Source of the DNA: G965202915 sp965205955
Lineage (GTDB): Bacteria > Pseudomonadota > Gammaproteobacteria > Eutrophobiales > Eutrophobiaceae
Assembly (NCBI GenBank): GCA_965205955.1
Contig: OZ242192.1
Span: 248,001 to 312,000 of the forward strand
Reading direction: 5' to 3'
DNA: 64,000 nucleotides
Below the pieces are notes generated by a model. The model saw only the letters and a program-made list of their open reading frames with translations, did no database searches and was not told the DNA's origin. The stretch's first letter is position 1. Every line of letters begins with the position of its first letter. Positions 1 to 9,471 of the stretch are shown piece by piece. The position numbers were made by a program, and so were the translations under genes.

Positions 1-34
1 TAGAAAACACAGTATTATCTGCTATAACTGCTAT

Positions 35-618
35 ATGAAGAAAATTTGCATACATAATAATACACAATCGGGCTTCACCCTGCTCGAACTAATGGTGGTG
101 GTCATCATTGGCGGCATACTCGCCGCCCTTGCGCTGCCCGGTTACCGGGACATGGTGAAAAACAACTGCCTGACCACCACCGCCAACAATCTGGTCCGCA
201 CTTTCCAACTGGCGCGCAGCGAGGCGATAAAGCGCAGAACTACCGTGACAATCCAAAGATACCCGGGGGACATCCCTCTCCCCCCCCCCCCCCCCTCCAA
301 TGGGAAGGCGGCTGGGATATTAGCCTCAACGAGGACCGCAACGGGAACCTCACACTGGAAAACAACGAAGACTATAACGGCAACGGCATCCTCGATCCCT
401 ATGTCTTGATGCAGCGCGTGCAACCGAGTTGTGTAAACACCATCGTAGCCAGTCAACGCAGCTATGATTATTTGAGAACCGGCTTTATTCAACCGGAGGC
501 CGACTTCACGCTGTGCGATGACCGGATCGGCGAAACCGGCCGGCAGATCAAGATCAACGTTACTGGCCGCCCGGAAACAAAAAATCTGGAACCCGGGCAA
601 GCTGACAGTTGCAGTTGA
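35..618 (+). CDS. FimT/FimU-type minor pilin (GspH family), frame broken at a C16 tract
   Basis: This is the first gene of a minor-pilin operon; such proteins prime assembly of the type IV pilus at the inner membrane. The N-terminus has a type III (prepilin) signal: a short polar leader, Gly, then FTLLELMVVV with Glu at +5, followed by a hydrophobic helix and an ARSEAIKR segment typical of GspH/FimT proteins. The frame from 35 runs into a 16-C tract (280-295) and ends out of phase at 409. Past the tract a different frame, open to 618, encodes the expected C-terminal half, with WEGGWD, an N/D/G-rich loop and FTLCDDR near the end. Losing one C or gaining two would restore one protein of about 193 residues. 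I therefore call one disrupted gene rather than two. Either slipped-strand phase variation or a sequencing/assembly indel explains it. pilV starts 2 bp after the reconstructed stop. Confidence 0.75.
280..295 (+). repeat. Poly-C tract (16 C) inside the minor-pilin gene
   Basis: There are sixteen consecutive C residues at 280-295, just after a short CT-rich stretch. The two halves of the FimT/FimU-like protein are in different frames on either side, so tract length decides whether a full pilin is made. Homopolymers of this length are known sites of slipped-strand phase variation, and also of base-calling error. Confidence 0.9.
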
Positions 619-619
619 T

Positions 620-1090
620 ATGAACGACCCCATGAAAATCAATACCACACAATCGGGCTTCACCATGATGGAGATACTGGTCACACTGCTGATACTGGCG
701 ATCGGCCTGCTCGGCATTGCCGCGCTGCAGTTCAAGGCGATGCGCTACAGCAATGACGCCTTCAGGCGCAGCCAGGTAACTTTCCTGGCCTACGAGATTG
801 CCGATCGCATGCGGATAAACAAGAAAAACGCCGATGACTACATTTCCTTTAGAAATTTTAAGCTCAGTAATACACTACCCCCCTGTAGAGAAGATGTACG
901 CACCGATGCCGCCACGGACCTGGACTGCTGGTGGAACAAGGCCGCCAATGCCCTGCCGCCCACCGCCCTGCCGCCCACCATTCCTAGCACTACGAGTATA
1001 GGAAAGAGTGGCGAACTCTACAACGTGGTAATGCAATGGCAAGATCGGGAAGGAGTGGTTCACCGAATTGGCTACAGTTTTGAACTATAG
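620..1090 (+). CDS. pilV: Type IV pilus minor pilin PilV
   Basis: PilV-type minor pilin, part of the priming complex at the base or tip of type IV pili. After the short leader comes Gly then FTMMEILVTLLILAIG, a prepilin cleavage site and transmembrane helix with Glu at +5. The LLGIAALQ and DRMR segments that follow are typical of PilV. The length is 156 residues from ATG 620, with a second in-frame ATG at 632. I chose 620 because it lies 2 bp after the upstream stop; the long upstream extension of the open frame overlaps the previous gene and is not plausible. It sits between the FimT/FimU-like gene and pilW, matching the Pseudomonas order. The middle contains a Pro-rich repeat (ALPPT twice). 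Confidence 0.85.
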   Translation: MNDPMKINTTQSGFTMMEILVTLLILAIGLLGIAALQFKAMRYSNDAFRRSQVTFLAYEIADRMRINKKNADDYISFRNFKLSNTLPPCREDVRTDAATDLDCWWNKAANALPPTALPPTIPSTTSIGKSGELYNVVMQWQDREGVVHRIGYSFEL

Positions 1091-1100
1091 GGGCATTGCC

Positions 1101-2156
1101 ATGCATCATCGCGGACATAATAAGGGCTTTTCACTGATCGAGTTGGTGATCGCGATGCTGATCGGGGTCTTCCTGATGCTCGGCGCCACCTCGCTGTTCA
1201 TCAGCAACAAACGCATATACAAGGAGCAGGAGGCGATGGGGCGCCTGCAGGAAAACAGCCGGTTCGCGATGCAAATGCTGATCAGCGACATACGCTCGGC
1301 CGGCTTTTCCGGCTGTGCGCACGACCACTCCCGCGTCGAAAATTTGATTATTCCACCCCCGACCTCTCCCTCGGATGCTGCTGATCCGACAAAATATAGA
1401 AAATTACTCACCTACACGGCCACCAATATCATCGAGGGCGGCGGATCTTTCATCGGCGATTGGCTCCCTAGCCACACGGGTAGCCCTTTTTCTTCAGACG
1501 CAATAGGCGATGCAATTACCATAAGGGGATTCCGCCCGCTGGGCATCAATCCGAGCGGCCCGACCACCGGCAATCTGATACCGACGGCGAGCACGCCCAG
1601 CGGTATTGTCGCCAACGATGCGCTGGTGATCTATGATTGCGACAGCGCGCATATCTTCCGCGCCACCGGAACCGGCAGCGGGGGGATCCGGCACGCCCAC
1701 CCCGAACTCGCCGGCATTTACGACACCGAGGCCGAGGTCGGCGTCTTCCATGCCGTGCGTTATGCAATACATGAAAGAACCGATGCGGACGGTGACGGCA
1801 CATTAGACCCGGCATTGTGGCGGGAGGATGCCACCAGCCTCGGTGTCAACTCCGAGAGCACCCGCGAAGTGGAACTGATACAGGGCGTGGAATTCATGCG
1901 AATACTTTACGGAGTGGACGATGACGATGACGGCATACCGGATGATTTTGTCCCCATATACAATTCCCCCAATTGGCCAAAGGTGATCGCCGTCAAGCTG
2001 GCAGTGTTGTTTCGCACGATTAGCCCAAACCCTGGCATAGAGCCCGACGCCAGAGAGTTCGAGTTGCTGAGTAGCACTTTCGCGCCGGCAGGGGATAAGC
2101 ACCGCCGCCAGCAGGTGGATGCCACCATCTCTATCCGCAACCGCACGTCGAACTGA
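1101..2156 (+). CDS. pilW: Type IV pilus assembly protein PilW
   Basis: PilW-type minor pilin of about 351 residues. The leader ends in a Gly before FSLIELVIAMLIG, a prepilin cleavage motif followed by a hydrophobic helix. The next region, with QENSRFAMQ and IRSAGFSGC, is characteristic of PilW. The rest is a large variable periplasmic domain with an acidic VDDDDDGIPDD loop near residue 280 that could bind calcium. I took ATG 1101 as the start because it gives a normal short leader; the frame opens earlier at a TTG inside pilV. It starts 10 bp after pilV and ends 1 bp before pilX, so translation is probably coupled. Confidence 0.88.
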   Translation: MHHRGHNKGFSLIELVIAMLIGVFLMLGATSLFISNKRIYKEQEAMGRLQENSRFAMQMLISDIRSAGFSGCAHDHSRVENLIIPPPTSPSDAADPTKYRKLLTYTATNIIEGGGSFIGDWLPSHTGSPFSSDAIGDAITIRGFRPLGINPSGPTTGNLIPTASTPSGIVANDALVIYDCDSAHIFRATGTGSGGIRHAHPELAGIYDTEAEVGVFHAVRYAIHERTDADGDGTLDPALWREDATSLGVNSESTREVELIQGVEFMRILYGVDDDDDGIPDDFVPIYNSPNWPKVIAVKLAVLFRTISPNPGIEPDAREFELLSSTFAPAGDKHRRQQVDATISIRNRTSN

Positions 2157-2157
2157 C

Positions 2158-2619
2158 ATGAATAGCAAGCACAAACAACGTGGCGCCGCACTGTTCACCG
2201 CACTGATTCTGCTGGTGCTGTTGACCATGTTGGGGCTGTCCACCATGTTCACCGCGACGCTGGAAGAGCGCATGGCCGCCGCTTCCCAGGAGCTCAACCG
2301 CGCCTTCCAGACCGCTTCCACCGGTTTGATGCGGGCATTCAACGATGAGGCAGCCTTCGACACCGGCCTGACCAAAGCAAATGACGGCTCGGCGACCGAC
2401 AAATACGTGAACGATAATATCGACATCGGCAGCACCTTCTACAAAGCGACCACCGACTACAACTCGCTCTTCCGCGGCTCCAGCGCTCCGCCCAGGGGCT
2501 CCGGCTGGGACAGCACCTATGCCTATTACCACTTCGATCTGTCCGCCTCCGGCTATACCACAAGCGGTGCGGCGAGCGCACTGCATAGCGGCGCCTATCA
2601 GGTGGGCCGGGCGAGATGA
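2158..2619 (+). CDS. pilX: Type IV pilus minor pilin PilX
   Basis: PilX-type minor pilin of 153 residues. It begins with the QRGAALFTALILLVLLTMLG segment typical of PilX proteins, in which the +5 Glu is absent, as usual for this family. A short periplasmic region with an EERMAA motif follows, then a Gly/Ser/Tyr-rich tail. The start ATG 2158 follows the pilW stop by 1 bp. The length is close to that of PilX proteins in similar operons. Confidence 0.8.
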   Translation: MNSKHKQRGAALFTALILLVLLTMLGLSTMFTATLEERMAAASQELNRAFQTASTGLMRAFNDEAAFDTGLTKANDGSATDKYVNDNIDIGSTFYKATTDYNSLFRGSSAPPRGSGWDSTYAYYHFDLSASGYTTSGAASALHSGAYQVGRAR

Positions 2620-2668
2620 ACCGGGAACACTTATACATGTCTATATATCTGAAAGGAGCATCAATACC

Positions 2669-2938
2669 ATGAAAACAATGATTCGGATCTGCATCACACT
2701 GCTGCTGTCGGCGGCCTCCTTCTCCGCCGCCGGGCAGCAGGGAGTGAAAGTTATAGACCACGGCCTGGACGGCGACCGGCGCTACTATACCGCCTATTGC
2801 CCGGACGGCCAGCCCAAACCCCTGGCACAGTTGCAGAAGAGCGGCCAGGTCTGCACCTATCTGCCGCCGGACGGCCGGGAAGTATGCCGCGACCGCAGCC
2901 CGGATGAGGCGGCCAGAACCGCGTGCGGAGTGCGCTAG
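2669..2938 (+). CDS. Small secreted Cys-containing protein in the pilus operon
   Basis: This is an 89-residue protein with a clear signal peptide (basic start, LLLSAASFSAA core, predicted cleavage near residue 22). The mature part of about 65 residues has four Cys, in contexts such as AYCPD and EVCRD, which could form two disulphides in the periplasm. The start ATG 2669 has a good AGGAG ribosome-binding site a few bases upstream; the longer open frame overlaps pilX and is a shadow. It lies between pilX and pilY1. In Pseudomonas a small gene, pilY2, follows pilY1; this one is in a different position and I cannot show it is homologous. Function unknown, probably linked to PilY1 or the pilus tip. 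Confidence 0.7.
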   Translation: MKTMIRICITLLLSAASFSAAGQQGVKVIDHGLDGDRRYYTAYCPDGQPKPLAQLQKSGQVCTYLPPDGREVCRDRSPDEAARTACGVR

Positions 2939-2942
2939 TTCG

Positions 2943-5900
2943 ATGAACGGGCACAGACAAAAGAGGAGCGGCTTGAAACCATGGCGGCAATACCGCCACG
3001 TGCTGCTCGGCGCGGCGCTGGCGCTGGCGCCGATCACGCGCGCAGCCGACACCGAGATCTACTTTTCCAGCAGCGGCACCCTGTTTGACCCCTCCCGCTC
3101 GAACGTGCTGCTGATTCTGGACACCTCCGGTTCTATGAATGTTCCGGCAACGGGGGTATCCGAATCCCGTATCGACCAGCTCAAAGAGGCGACCACGGAG
3201 ATCCTGCAAGACGTAGAGAATATCAATGTAGGTCTGATGCGATTATCTACTGATGAGGGCGGACCGGTGTTGTTTCCGGTCACCTATCTGGAGGAAGATA
3301 CCGCCAACGTAGTCAGCGAACTGACAACAACAATCCAATACAGGAGTACGATCAACGCCGCCGCCAATGACGTAGAGGATAGACCTGCAGGGTTGTCGTC
3401 CAACGGCCAAACCATCGGTTTTTTGGCGTCACCAGAAAACTTCACGGGCAGCACGAGTGTCGAAGGGGCCGGCGGCGGCCTGGATAGGCCCGACCAAGAC
3501 GCCTATGAAATCCTGGCATCAGGGGAGGTAGTCACCGATGACGGCACAGACGACACTGCAATCAGGGGCCGCATCGCGGCATTTTTATTCGATGTGCAGG
3601 TCCCGCCCAATGCAGAGATCGTCTTCGCACAGATGCAGCTCACACCCAGCATGGATGTTCCAGGTGATACGGAATGGTTGGTCGGGGTCGAAGATACCGA
3701 CTGGGCAGGGCCGCTGGTTGATTGTGACAGTTGTGCCAATATCAGCAGCCGCCAGCCGGTCACTCCCCTTTCGCCCTGGAATATTACCAGGCCTCGCGCT
3801 GACAACGCCTACTTCACGAATATCCTTACAACAGATGTGCAGCAGTTGGTGAAACGGGGCTGCGACAACATGAGCTCCACTACGTTCGAAACGGCCGGTT
3901 GCACCTATGAGGGACGTGCGCTGGTCCTCCTCCGACACGCTCCCGGCAATGTGGCCGGGCGTTTTTATAACGCAAGGGAGGCTGATCCGAGCTTTCGGCC
4001 GCGATTCACAATCGTTTATCGGGCCGCGGACGCCTTAGAAAGGAGAAGCACCGGGTTGCGTTTCGAGAATATCCGCATCCCGCAGGGCACAGGCCTGACA
4101 GAGGCCAATCTGGTACTCACCCCCACGAGCACGTTTGAGGGCAGCAATATAGATATAACTATCCAGATCGAAGACGAGGACGACTCCGATCCGTTCTCGG
4201 ACCCCACTGATTTCAGGAACCGTACGCTGTCCGGTACCGTTGATTTCGAGGCTACTGAAACCACTTGGGAGGAGGGTGTGCCGGTCGAAATAGACGTATC
4301 TACCCTCCTGGAGCCTCTGGCGGGGCGTTCGGGCTGGTGTGGCGGCAATGCGGCCACTTTCATTCTCGGGATAAGTTCTACGTCCGACATTTCCCGCGTT
4401 GATGTCGCGCCGGAGTTCCAGAGTTTTGAAAACCCGGGCGCCAGCCCGCCCGCTCTCATTTATTCCTACGACCCGACCAGCATACCGCCCGGCGGCTGTT
4501 TATCCAACACCGAGAACGCCCAGGCGGCACTCAGTGGCGACGACGCAGAACAGGACGGCGCCACCGTCCATACCAGCCGCACCAATCTTCATCTCGGTGT
4601 GCGTGCCGGCCAGCCGCAGACCGTCGGCCTGCGCTTTGCGGGCGTGGACGTGCCGCCAAACGCAACGATCATCTCGGCCCAACTGGAGTTTTTCGCACAA
4701 GGCGACTCGCCCGGCGCGGCCCGATTCAGTATCAGGGGGCTTAACCAGGCCAACTCGTCTGTTTTTATCGCCAGCGCCGACAATATCGGCATGCGCTCGC
4801 GCACCAGCACGGCCGTTGACTGGACGCTGATGTCCCCGGGGGATGACTGGGTCATCCCGGACAATATGTATCCCAGCCCGGAGATCCGCGATGTGGTACA
4901 GGAACTGGTCAATGATCCCGGCTGGAGTCAAGGCGGCACGATGGGCTTCGTGATCGAGAACCAGGGATCAGGTTCGCGCACGGCCCACAGCTTCGACGGC
5001 AACCCGTTCCGCGCACCACGGCTGCAGATAGACTATGATGATACTACTACCGCAGACCAATCGTTCAAAACGGCGCGCGAGGCATTGCTGGAGGAGGTGG
5101 GTAACCTGCCCGCCTTTGGCAATACACCGCTGCAGGAAGTCATGTGGGAGTCCCTCCGCTACTGGCGCGGCGAGGAGATGATATACGGCGATTCGCGCCT
5201 GGGGCAGTTTTACAATCGCATCAGCCATCCGGGCTCCTACTGTACTGCGCCCGACTCCTGTGGCACTGCGCTGGTGGACGGCACAATGTTCACGCATCCC
5301 GATGATCCCACGGGAGGTGTATGCGACGACGAGGTCAACGCGTTTGGTGTTTATGTCCCGAATAGAATCGAGGCTGGTGTTTGTCGCCAGAGTACAATTT
5401 GCCGGATCGACCCGCTCAACAGGCTTTGCGAGGACGAACTGATTGGGCTAACCTCCCCAACGGATCCAAAGCCGATCTATATCTCGCCAATCAGCCCCGA
5501 TTTGACCTGCTCTGGAAACCATCAGGTGTTGCTGACAGACGGCGCGGCCAACGTCAGCGGGATGACCAACACGCTTATGGGTATAAGATCCGATATAGCG
5601 AGAGCATCCTGCTATACGGACAATTCCAGCTTCAAATTGACTGGGGAGGATACCTTTCCCTACACTCCTCATGACTTGTGCATGGCAGATATGGCGGAAT
5701 ACCTGGCCACCGTCGATCAGTCCGCCACAACGGATGGCGATCAACTGGTGCAGACCTCCACCATTGCATACAACCTCAGCTCAAGATTGGCCACTCAGCT
5801 ACTCAGGGACGTTGCCAATCTGGGCCAGGGCAATTTTTATAGCGCCAATAACGCCGACCAGTTGATTAATATATTTGAGCAGATCCTGGTCGACGTGCGC

Positions 5901-8048
5901 AGCGATTCCACCTCTTTCGTGTCGCCGTCGCTGGCGACCAATGCCTTCAACCGGCTGCTGAGCCGCGACGAGATCTATTTCGGTCTGTTTACCCCGGACC
6001 GGACGCGCGCCTGGTTCGGCAACGTGAAGAAATACAACGTCTGCATCGATTCGAGCCGGGGCTGCTCGCTGGGCGAGATCCTGGATGCGAACCGCGACAG
6101 CGCAATCGATACCGTCGACTCGCGCTTCCGGCAGGATGCCCGGAGCATCTGGTCGGCAACCCCGGACGGCCGGTCAACGACCCAGGGCGGCAGCGGCGCG
6201 GAGATCACCGATTACCGGGCGCAAATGCTGTATACCGATACCAATAACAACGGTCGGGCGGCGGCAAACACCCCGCTGTCCAACTCCGGCTTTTTCCTGG
6301 ACGGCAGCAACTGGAGTGACTCGGCCCTGAGCGCGCTGCGCAGCGCCATCTGCCCGGTCCCCTCGTTCATGCCCGGCAGCCCGTGCGAGGATCGGATGCT
6401 GTGGTTGCTCGGCAGGAAGGTCATCACCGATGCCGAGAATGACATCAATGCCGATCAACGCTGGTCGGTGAACGACGTGCTGCACAGCTCGCCGGTGGTG
6501 ATCACCTACGGCGGCACGGGCACGACCTTCTACGACAAGCTGATTTACGGTACCAACGACGGCTCGCTGCATTTCGTCAACGCGGACAACGGGCGGGAGG
6601 AGTGGCGCTTCCTGCCCAGTGATTTCTGGGGCGCCCAGCAGACTGAGTATCTGAATCCGGAGGGCGATCACGGCTACGGCATGGATACCACGCCGACGCT
6701 GTGGGTTATCGATAATAACGGCAACGGAATCATCGAGCCGGGCACGCCGGAGGGCGACAGTGTGCGGGCGTTCCTGGCCACCCGGCGCGGCGGCAACTTT
6801 ATGTACGCGCTGGATCTGACCGAGGACGTGAACTCCACTACCGATCCGGTAGTGCCAAACTTCCTCTGGCGGATCGCGGGCGGCGGCGGCGATTTCCCCC
6901 GGCTGGGCCAGACCTGGTCGCAACCGCAGATCACCACTATCTCCACTGACGGCGATCCCAACCGACCGGTGCTGATATTCGGCGGCGGCTGGGATCCGGC
7001 GCTGGACAGCACCGCAACCTTTACGGTGGCGGATAACGGCGGCAACGCCTTTCTCGGCAATGCGATCTACATCGTCGATCCGATCGACGGCGACTTGCTG
7101 CTGGACATCAGCGGTTCCCCCGGTTCGGATATCGTGGTGCCGGATATGGTGTACTCGATTCCGTCCCGGATCCGCCTGGTGGATTCAAACGGCAACGGCG
7201 ATACCGACCGGCTCTACGTGGGCGACAGCGGCGGCCAGATATTCCGGGTGGATCTGGATCCGGCTATCGATCCGGGGTCAATCTCACCGGAGCAGGATAC
7301 CGTGGTCGGGCGATTGGCCAATGTCTCCGCAGCCACCCCCGTATCGGAGCGGCGCCGTTTCTTTGAACCGCCATCCGTGGTGCAGGTGAGGGATGAGATA
7401 TACTCCGATACGGCGGAATATGATTATGTGTTGATCGGCAGCGGCTACCGCGCCCACCCGCTCAACTTCGATACCGAGGATCGATTCTACGCCTTCCGGG
7501 ATTACACGATAAGCGTTCTTAGTGACAACGACAACGACAACGTCGCCGAAAGCACGGACGCCTACCCCAAACTGAGCGGGTTGCCTTTTGATAATACAGA
7601 TTTGATTGATGTGACCAATGACGAGCTCGACAGCAGCGACGCCAACCAACGGGCAGCGTCAGGCTGGTATTTCGATTTTACCAGCGCGGGCTTTGCCGGA
7701 GAAAAGGTGCTGTCGGCAGCGACCACCGTCGCCGGTATCGTGACGTTCACCACCTTCCGGCCCGATCCCGACGCAGTCACCGATCCGTGTCTGGCCAGTG
7801 TGGGCAACGCCAACGCCTATAATTTCAATATCCTGTCGGCTGCCGCGGCGCTGGACTGGGATGCGGACGGTAATATCGATCTGGGTGATCGCAAACTGGG
7901 GCTGGGCAGCGGCATTCCATCCGGCGTGGTGCCCATCTTTACCAGGGAGGGGGTAGTCGGGATCGTCGGGATCGAGGGCGGGGCAGCCCAACTGGGCGTG
8001 CTCTCCGGCCTGCCGCGCTACCGCACTTACTGGTACGAGGAATTATAA
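2943..8048 (+). CDS. pilY1: PilY1-type pilus tip adhesin, enlarged by inserted beta modules
   Basis: PilY1 sits at the pilus tip and controls adhesion, retraction and surface sensing. ATG 2943 gives about 1,701 residues with a signal peptide ending around ITRA (residue 34). A von Willebrand A fold starts with the MIDAS motif DTSGSM (residues 60-65). It is interrupted by about 500 residues holding three related beta modules, each with a [VI]P[PQ]xxx(I/L)xxAxLxL core near nucleotides 3600, 4070 and 4650. VWA-like sequence resumes around residue 700 (GNTPLQEVMW) and continues through VLLTDG. The last ~530 residues are the PilC/PilY1 beta-propeller, beginning near VLHSSPVV, with Asp/Asn-rich calcium-type loops such as DNDNDN at about residue 1528. 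Many PilY1 proteins are 1,000-1,200 residues, so this one is long because of the insertion. It is downstream of pilX and the small Cys protein and upstream of pilE. Confidence 0.9.
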   Translation: MNGHRQKRSGLKPWRQYRHVLLGAALALAPITRAADTEIYFSSSGTLFDPSRSNVLLILDTSGSMNVPATGVSESRIDQLKEATTEILQDVENINVGLMRLSTDEGGPVLFPVTYLEEDTANVVSELTTTIQYRSTINAAANDVEDRPAGLSSNGQTIGFLASPENFTGSTSVEGAGGGLDRPDQDAYEILASGEVVTDDGTDDTAIRGRIAAFLFDVQVPPNAEIVFAQMQLTPSMDVPGDTEWLVGVEDTDWAGPLVDCDSCANISSRQPVTPLSPWNITRPRADNAYFTNILTTDVQQLVKRGCDNMSSTTFETAGCTYEGRALVLLRHAPGNVAGRFYNAREADPSFRPRFTIVYRAADALERRSTGLRFENIRIPQGTGLTEANLVLTPTSTFEGSNIDITIQIEDEDDSDPFSDPTDFRNRTLSGTVDFEATETTWEEGVPVEIDVSTLLEPLAGRSGWCGGNAATFILGISSTSDISRVDVAPEFQSFENPGASPPALIYSYDPTSIPPGGCLSNTENAQAALSGDDAEQDGATVHTSRTNLHLGVRAGQPQTVGLRFAGVDVPPNATIISAQLEFFAQGDSPGAARFSIRGLNQANSSVFIASADNIGMRSRTSTAVDWTLMSPGDDWVIPDNMYPSPEIRDVVQELVNDPGWSQGGTMGFVIENQGSGSRTAHSFDGNPFRAPRLQIDYDDTTTADQSFKTAREALLEEVGNLPAFGNTPLQEVMWESLRYWRGEEMIYGDSRLGQFYNRISHPGSYCTAPDSCGTALVDGTMFTHPDDPTGGVCDDEVNAFGVYVPNRIEAGVCRQSTICRIDPLNRLCEDELIGLTSPTDPKPIYISPISPDLTCSGNHQVLLTDGAANVSGMTNTLMGIRSDIARASCYTDNSSFKLTGEDTFPYTPHDLCMADMAEYLATVDQSATTDGDQLVQTSTIAYNLSSRLATQLLRDVANLGQGNFYSANNADQLINIFEQILVDVRSDSTSFVSPSLATNAFNRLLSRDEIYFGLFTPDRTRAWFGNVKKYNVCIDSSRGCSLGEILDANRDSAIDTVDSRFRQDARSIWSATPDGRSTTQGGSGAEITDYRAQMLYTDTNNNGRAAANTPLSNSGFFLDGSNWSDSALSALRSAICPVPSFMPGSPCEDRMLWLLGRKVITDAENDINADQRWSVNDVLHSSPVVITYGGTGTTFYDKLIYGTNDGSLHFVNADNGREEWRFLPSDFWGAQQTEYLNPEGDHGYGMDTTPTLWVIDNNGNGIIEPGTPEGDSVRAFLATRRGGNFMYALDLTEDVNSTTDPVVPNFLWRIAGGGGDFPRLGQTWSQPQITTISTDGDPNRPVLIFGGGWDPALDSTATFTVADNGGNAFLGNAIYIVDPIDGDLLLDISGSPGSDIVVPDMVYSIPSRIRLVDSNGNGDTDRLYVGDSGGQIFRVDLDPAIDPGSISPEQDTVVGRLANVSAATPVSERRRFFEPPSVVQVRDEIYSDTAEYDYVLIGSGYRAHPLNFDTEDRFYAFRDYTISVLSDNDNDNVAESTDAYPKLSGLPFDNTDLIDVTNDELDSSDANQRAASGWYFDFTSAGFAGEKVLSAATTVAGIVTFTTFRPDPDAVTDPCLASVGNANAYNFNILSAAAALDWDADGNIDLGDRKLGLGSGIPSGVVPIFTREGVVGIVGIEGGAAQLGVLSGLPRYRTYWYEEL

Positions 8049-8112
8049 ATGATGTGGAATATCGCCGGGACACCGGTTATACTGGATCCGGTTATTTTAT
8101 GGGATTGAATCT

Positions 8113-8535
8113 ATGAATGGTATTCGTTTTAAGACCCGCCTTAGAGCAGCGGGGTTTACACTTTTAGAACTTTTGCTGGTTATTGCGATTATCGGCGCCC
8201 TGGCCGCTATCGCACTGCCTTCCTACAGCCAGTATGTGTTGCGCGGCAAGCGTGTGGAAGGCCGCTCGCATTTGCTGGATGCGGCGGCAATCATGGAGCG
8301 GTATTATTCGGATAATAACCAATATCCGGATGTCCTGAGCAAGACAAACATCCAGCCCACTACCGAAACCGGCAAATACGACATTTCCCTCGTTACTTCC
8401 ACCCCCTTTCAAATCTATGAGGTGACCGCCACCCCCACTTTTACAGATGACAAGTGCGCTAGTCTGACACTGAAGCAGAACGGTACCAAGTTAATAACCG
8501 GCACGGGTACGGTAGCCAAGTGCTGGAATAAATAA
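8113..8535 (+). CDS. pilE: Type IV pilin PilE-like minor pilin
   Basis: This is a 140-residue type IV pilin. The leader is basic, ends in Ala-Gly, and is followed by FTLLELLLVIAIIGALAAIA, with Glu at +5 and a long N-terminal helix. RGKRVEGRSHLLDAA and an MERYYSDNNQYP segment follow, as in PilE minor pilins. Two Cys near the C-terminus (DKCAS and KCWNK) would form the D-region disulphide. It is the last pilin of the cluster, 64 bp after pilY1, matching the pilY1-pilE order of pseudomonads. The single short pilin could also be a structural subunit, but position favours PilE. Confidence 0.85.
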   Translation: MNGIRFKTRLRAAGFTLLELLLVIAIIGALAAIALPSYSQYVLRGKRVEGRSHLLDAAAIMERYYSDNNQYPDVLSKTNIQPTTETGKYDISLVTSTPFQIYEVTATPTFTDDKCASLTLKQNGTKLITGTGTVAKCWNK

Positions 8536-8543
8536 TCACCGCC

Positions 8544-9308
8544 GTGAAATGCCTGCGGATCCCTTGCCGCACAAGGTATTTGTTCCTGATGTTGCCGGCG
8601 GCATTCTCCGTCTTCTGTGCGCTGCCCCCGGCAATGGCGGGCGTGACCGGGGAAAACGGGGATCCCCTGGACCGGGATGACTATGCCATACTGAGAAGCA
8701 AGGTTGCGGCGGGCGTAGCGACGATGGCGGAAGTGCATGCCGCGCTGACCGAGCGCGACACGGACGGGATCGCCGATACCATGCACGCGCTGTATTCGTT
8801 GCACTGGAGCAGGATGGCACATGCGCTGTATGATGATCTGTGGCTTTTGCACAGGGACGGGCATCCGGATTTTGCCTGGCGGCAGATCGAAGCCATTCCC
8901 GCCAGGATCGCATTGGCCGGCACCCTGGCACGCATACGCGGCCGGGATGCGAAAGAATTCCTGGCATATATTCATGCCCATAAATACGATACGGAGGGTT
9001 CTCACCGCGCCCAGGCTGTGATCGCGCTGGGGCGCAATGGCGATCCCGGCGATGTCGATTATCTGATCGAGATGGCCGGCGCGGACGGTGTGTACGTGGC
9101 TCAAAGCGCCGCAACCGCGCTGGCCCTGGTCGGCCACCCTCGGGCGCGGGACGAGTTAATCCGGCTGTGGGAGCGGGAACAGGATGAGGATAAGAAGGCG
9201 CATTTGGCGCGAATGCTGCTACAGGCGTATGCCTGGCAATCGGGGGGGAAACCGGCAAGATCGAAACCGCCACCGGTTAAACCCGGAACCAAAAAGAGAC
9301 TCAGATAG
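8544..9308 (+). CDS. Secreted HEAT-repeat-like protein
   Basis: A 254-residue protein starting at GTG 8544, with a signal peptide ending near residue 32 (PPAMAG). The mature protein is almost wholly helical. Repeated units such as HRAQAVIALGRNGDPGDVDYL and VAQSAATALALVGHPRARDEL have the hydrophobic spacing of HEAT/PBS-lyase-like repeats. The C-terminus is Lys/Pro-rich (KPPPVKPGTKK). It starts 8 bp after pilE, so it may be co-transcribed with the pilus genes and act in the periplasm as a protein-protein scaffold. No enzymatic motif is visible. The GTG start has no strong ribosome-binding site; an internal ATG at 8589 would leave only part of the signal peptide. Confidence 0.65.
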   Translation: MKCLRIPCRTRYLFLMLPAAFSVFCALPPAMAGVTGENGDPLDRDDYAILRSKVAAGVATMAEVHAALTERDTDGIADTMHALYSLHWSRMAHALYDDLWLLHRDGHPDFAWRQIEAIPARIALAGTLARIRGRDAKEFLAYIHAHKYDTEGSHRAQAVIALGRNGDPGDVDYLIEMAGADGVYVAQSAATALALVGHPRARDELIRLWEREQDEDKKAHLARMLLQAYAWQSGGKPARSKPPPVKPGTKKRLR

Positions 9309-9471
9309 GGAATATCGGGCGGTCACGGAGAGAGAGAATGCGGTGATGCCGATAGTCATAGAATGCGTTGACGCCGAGCAACAGGTCCTGATGCGCCATA
9401 GTAGCCCTGGTCAAACAATAGTTGCTCAGAGCGCTCCCACAGCGCCAGTCAGGGAAGTGAGTCGGAAGTGT

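Noticed and set aside
35..409. The 124-residue frame ending at 409 taken as a complete minor pilin.
   Set aside because: Everything after the C16 tract has no pilin character, whereas the other frame continues the family sequence to 618. One disrupted gene is the better reading.
8049..8108. A 19-codon frame immediately after pilY1.
   Set aside because: Too short, with no ribosome-binding site and no conserved feature.
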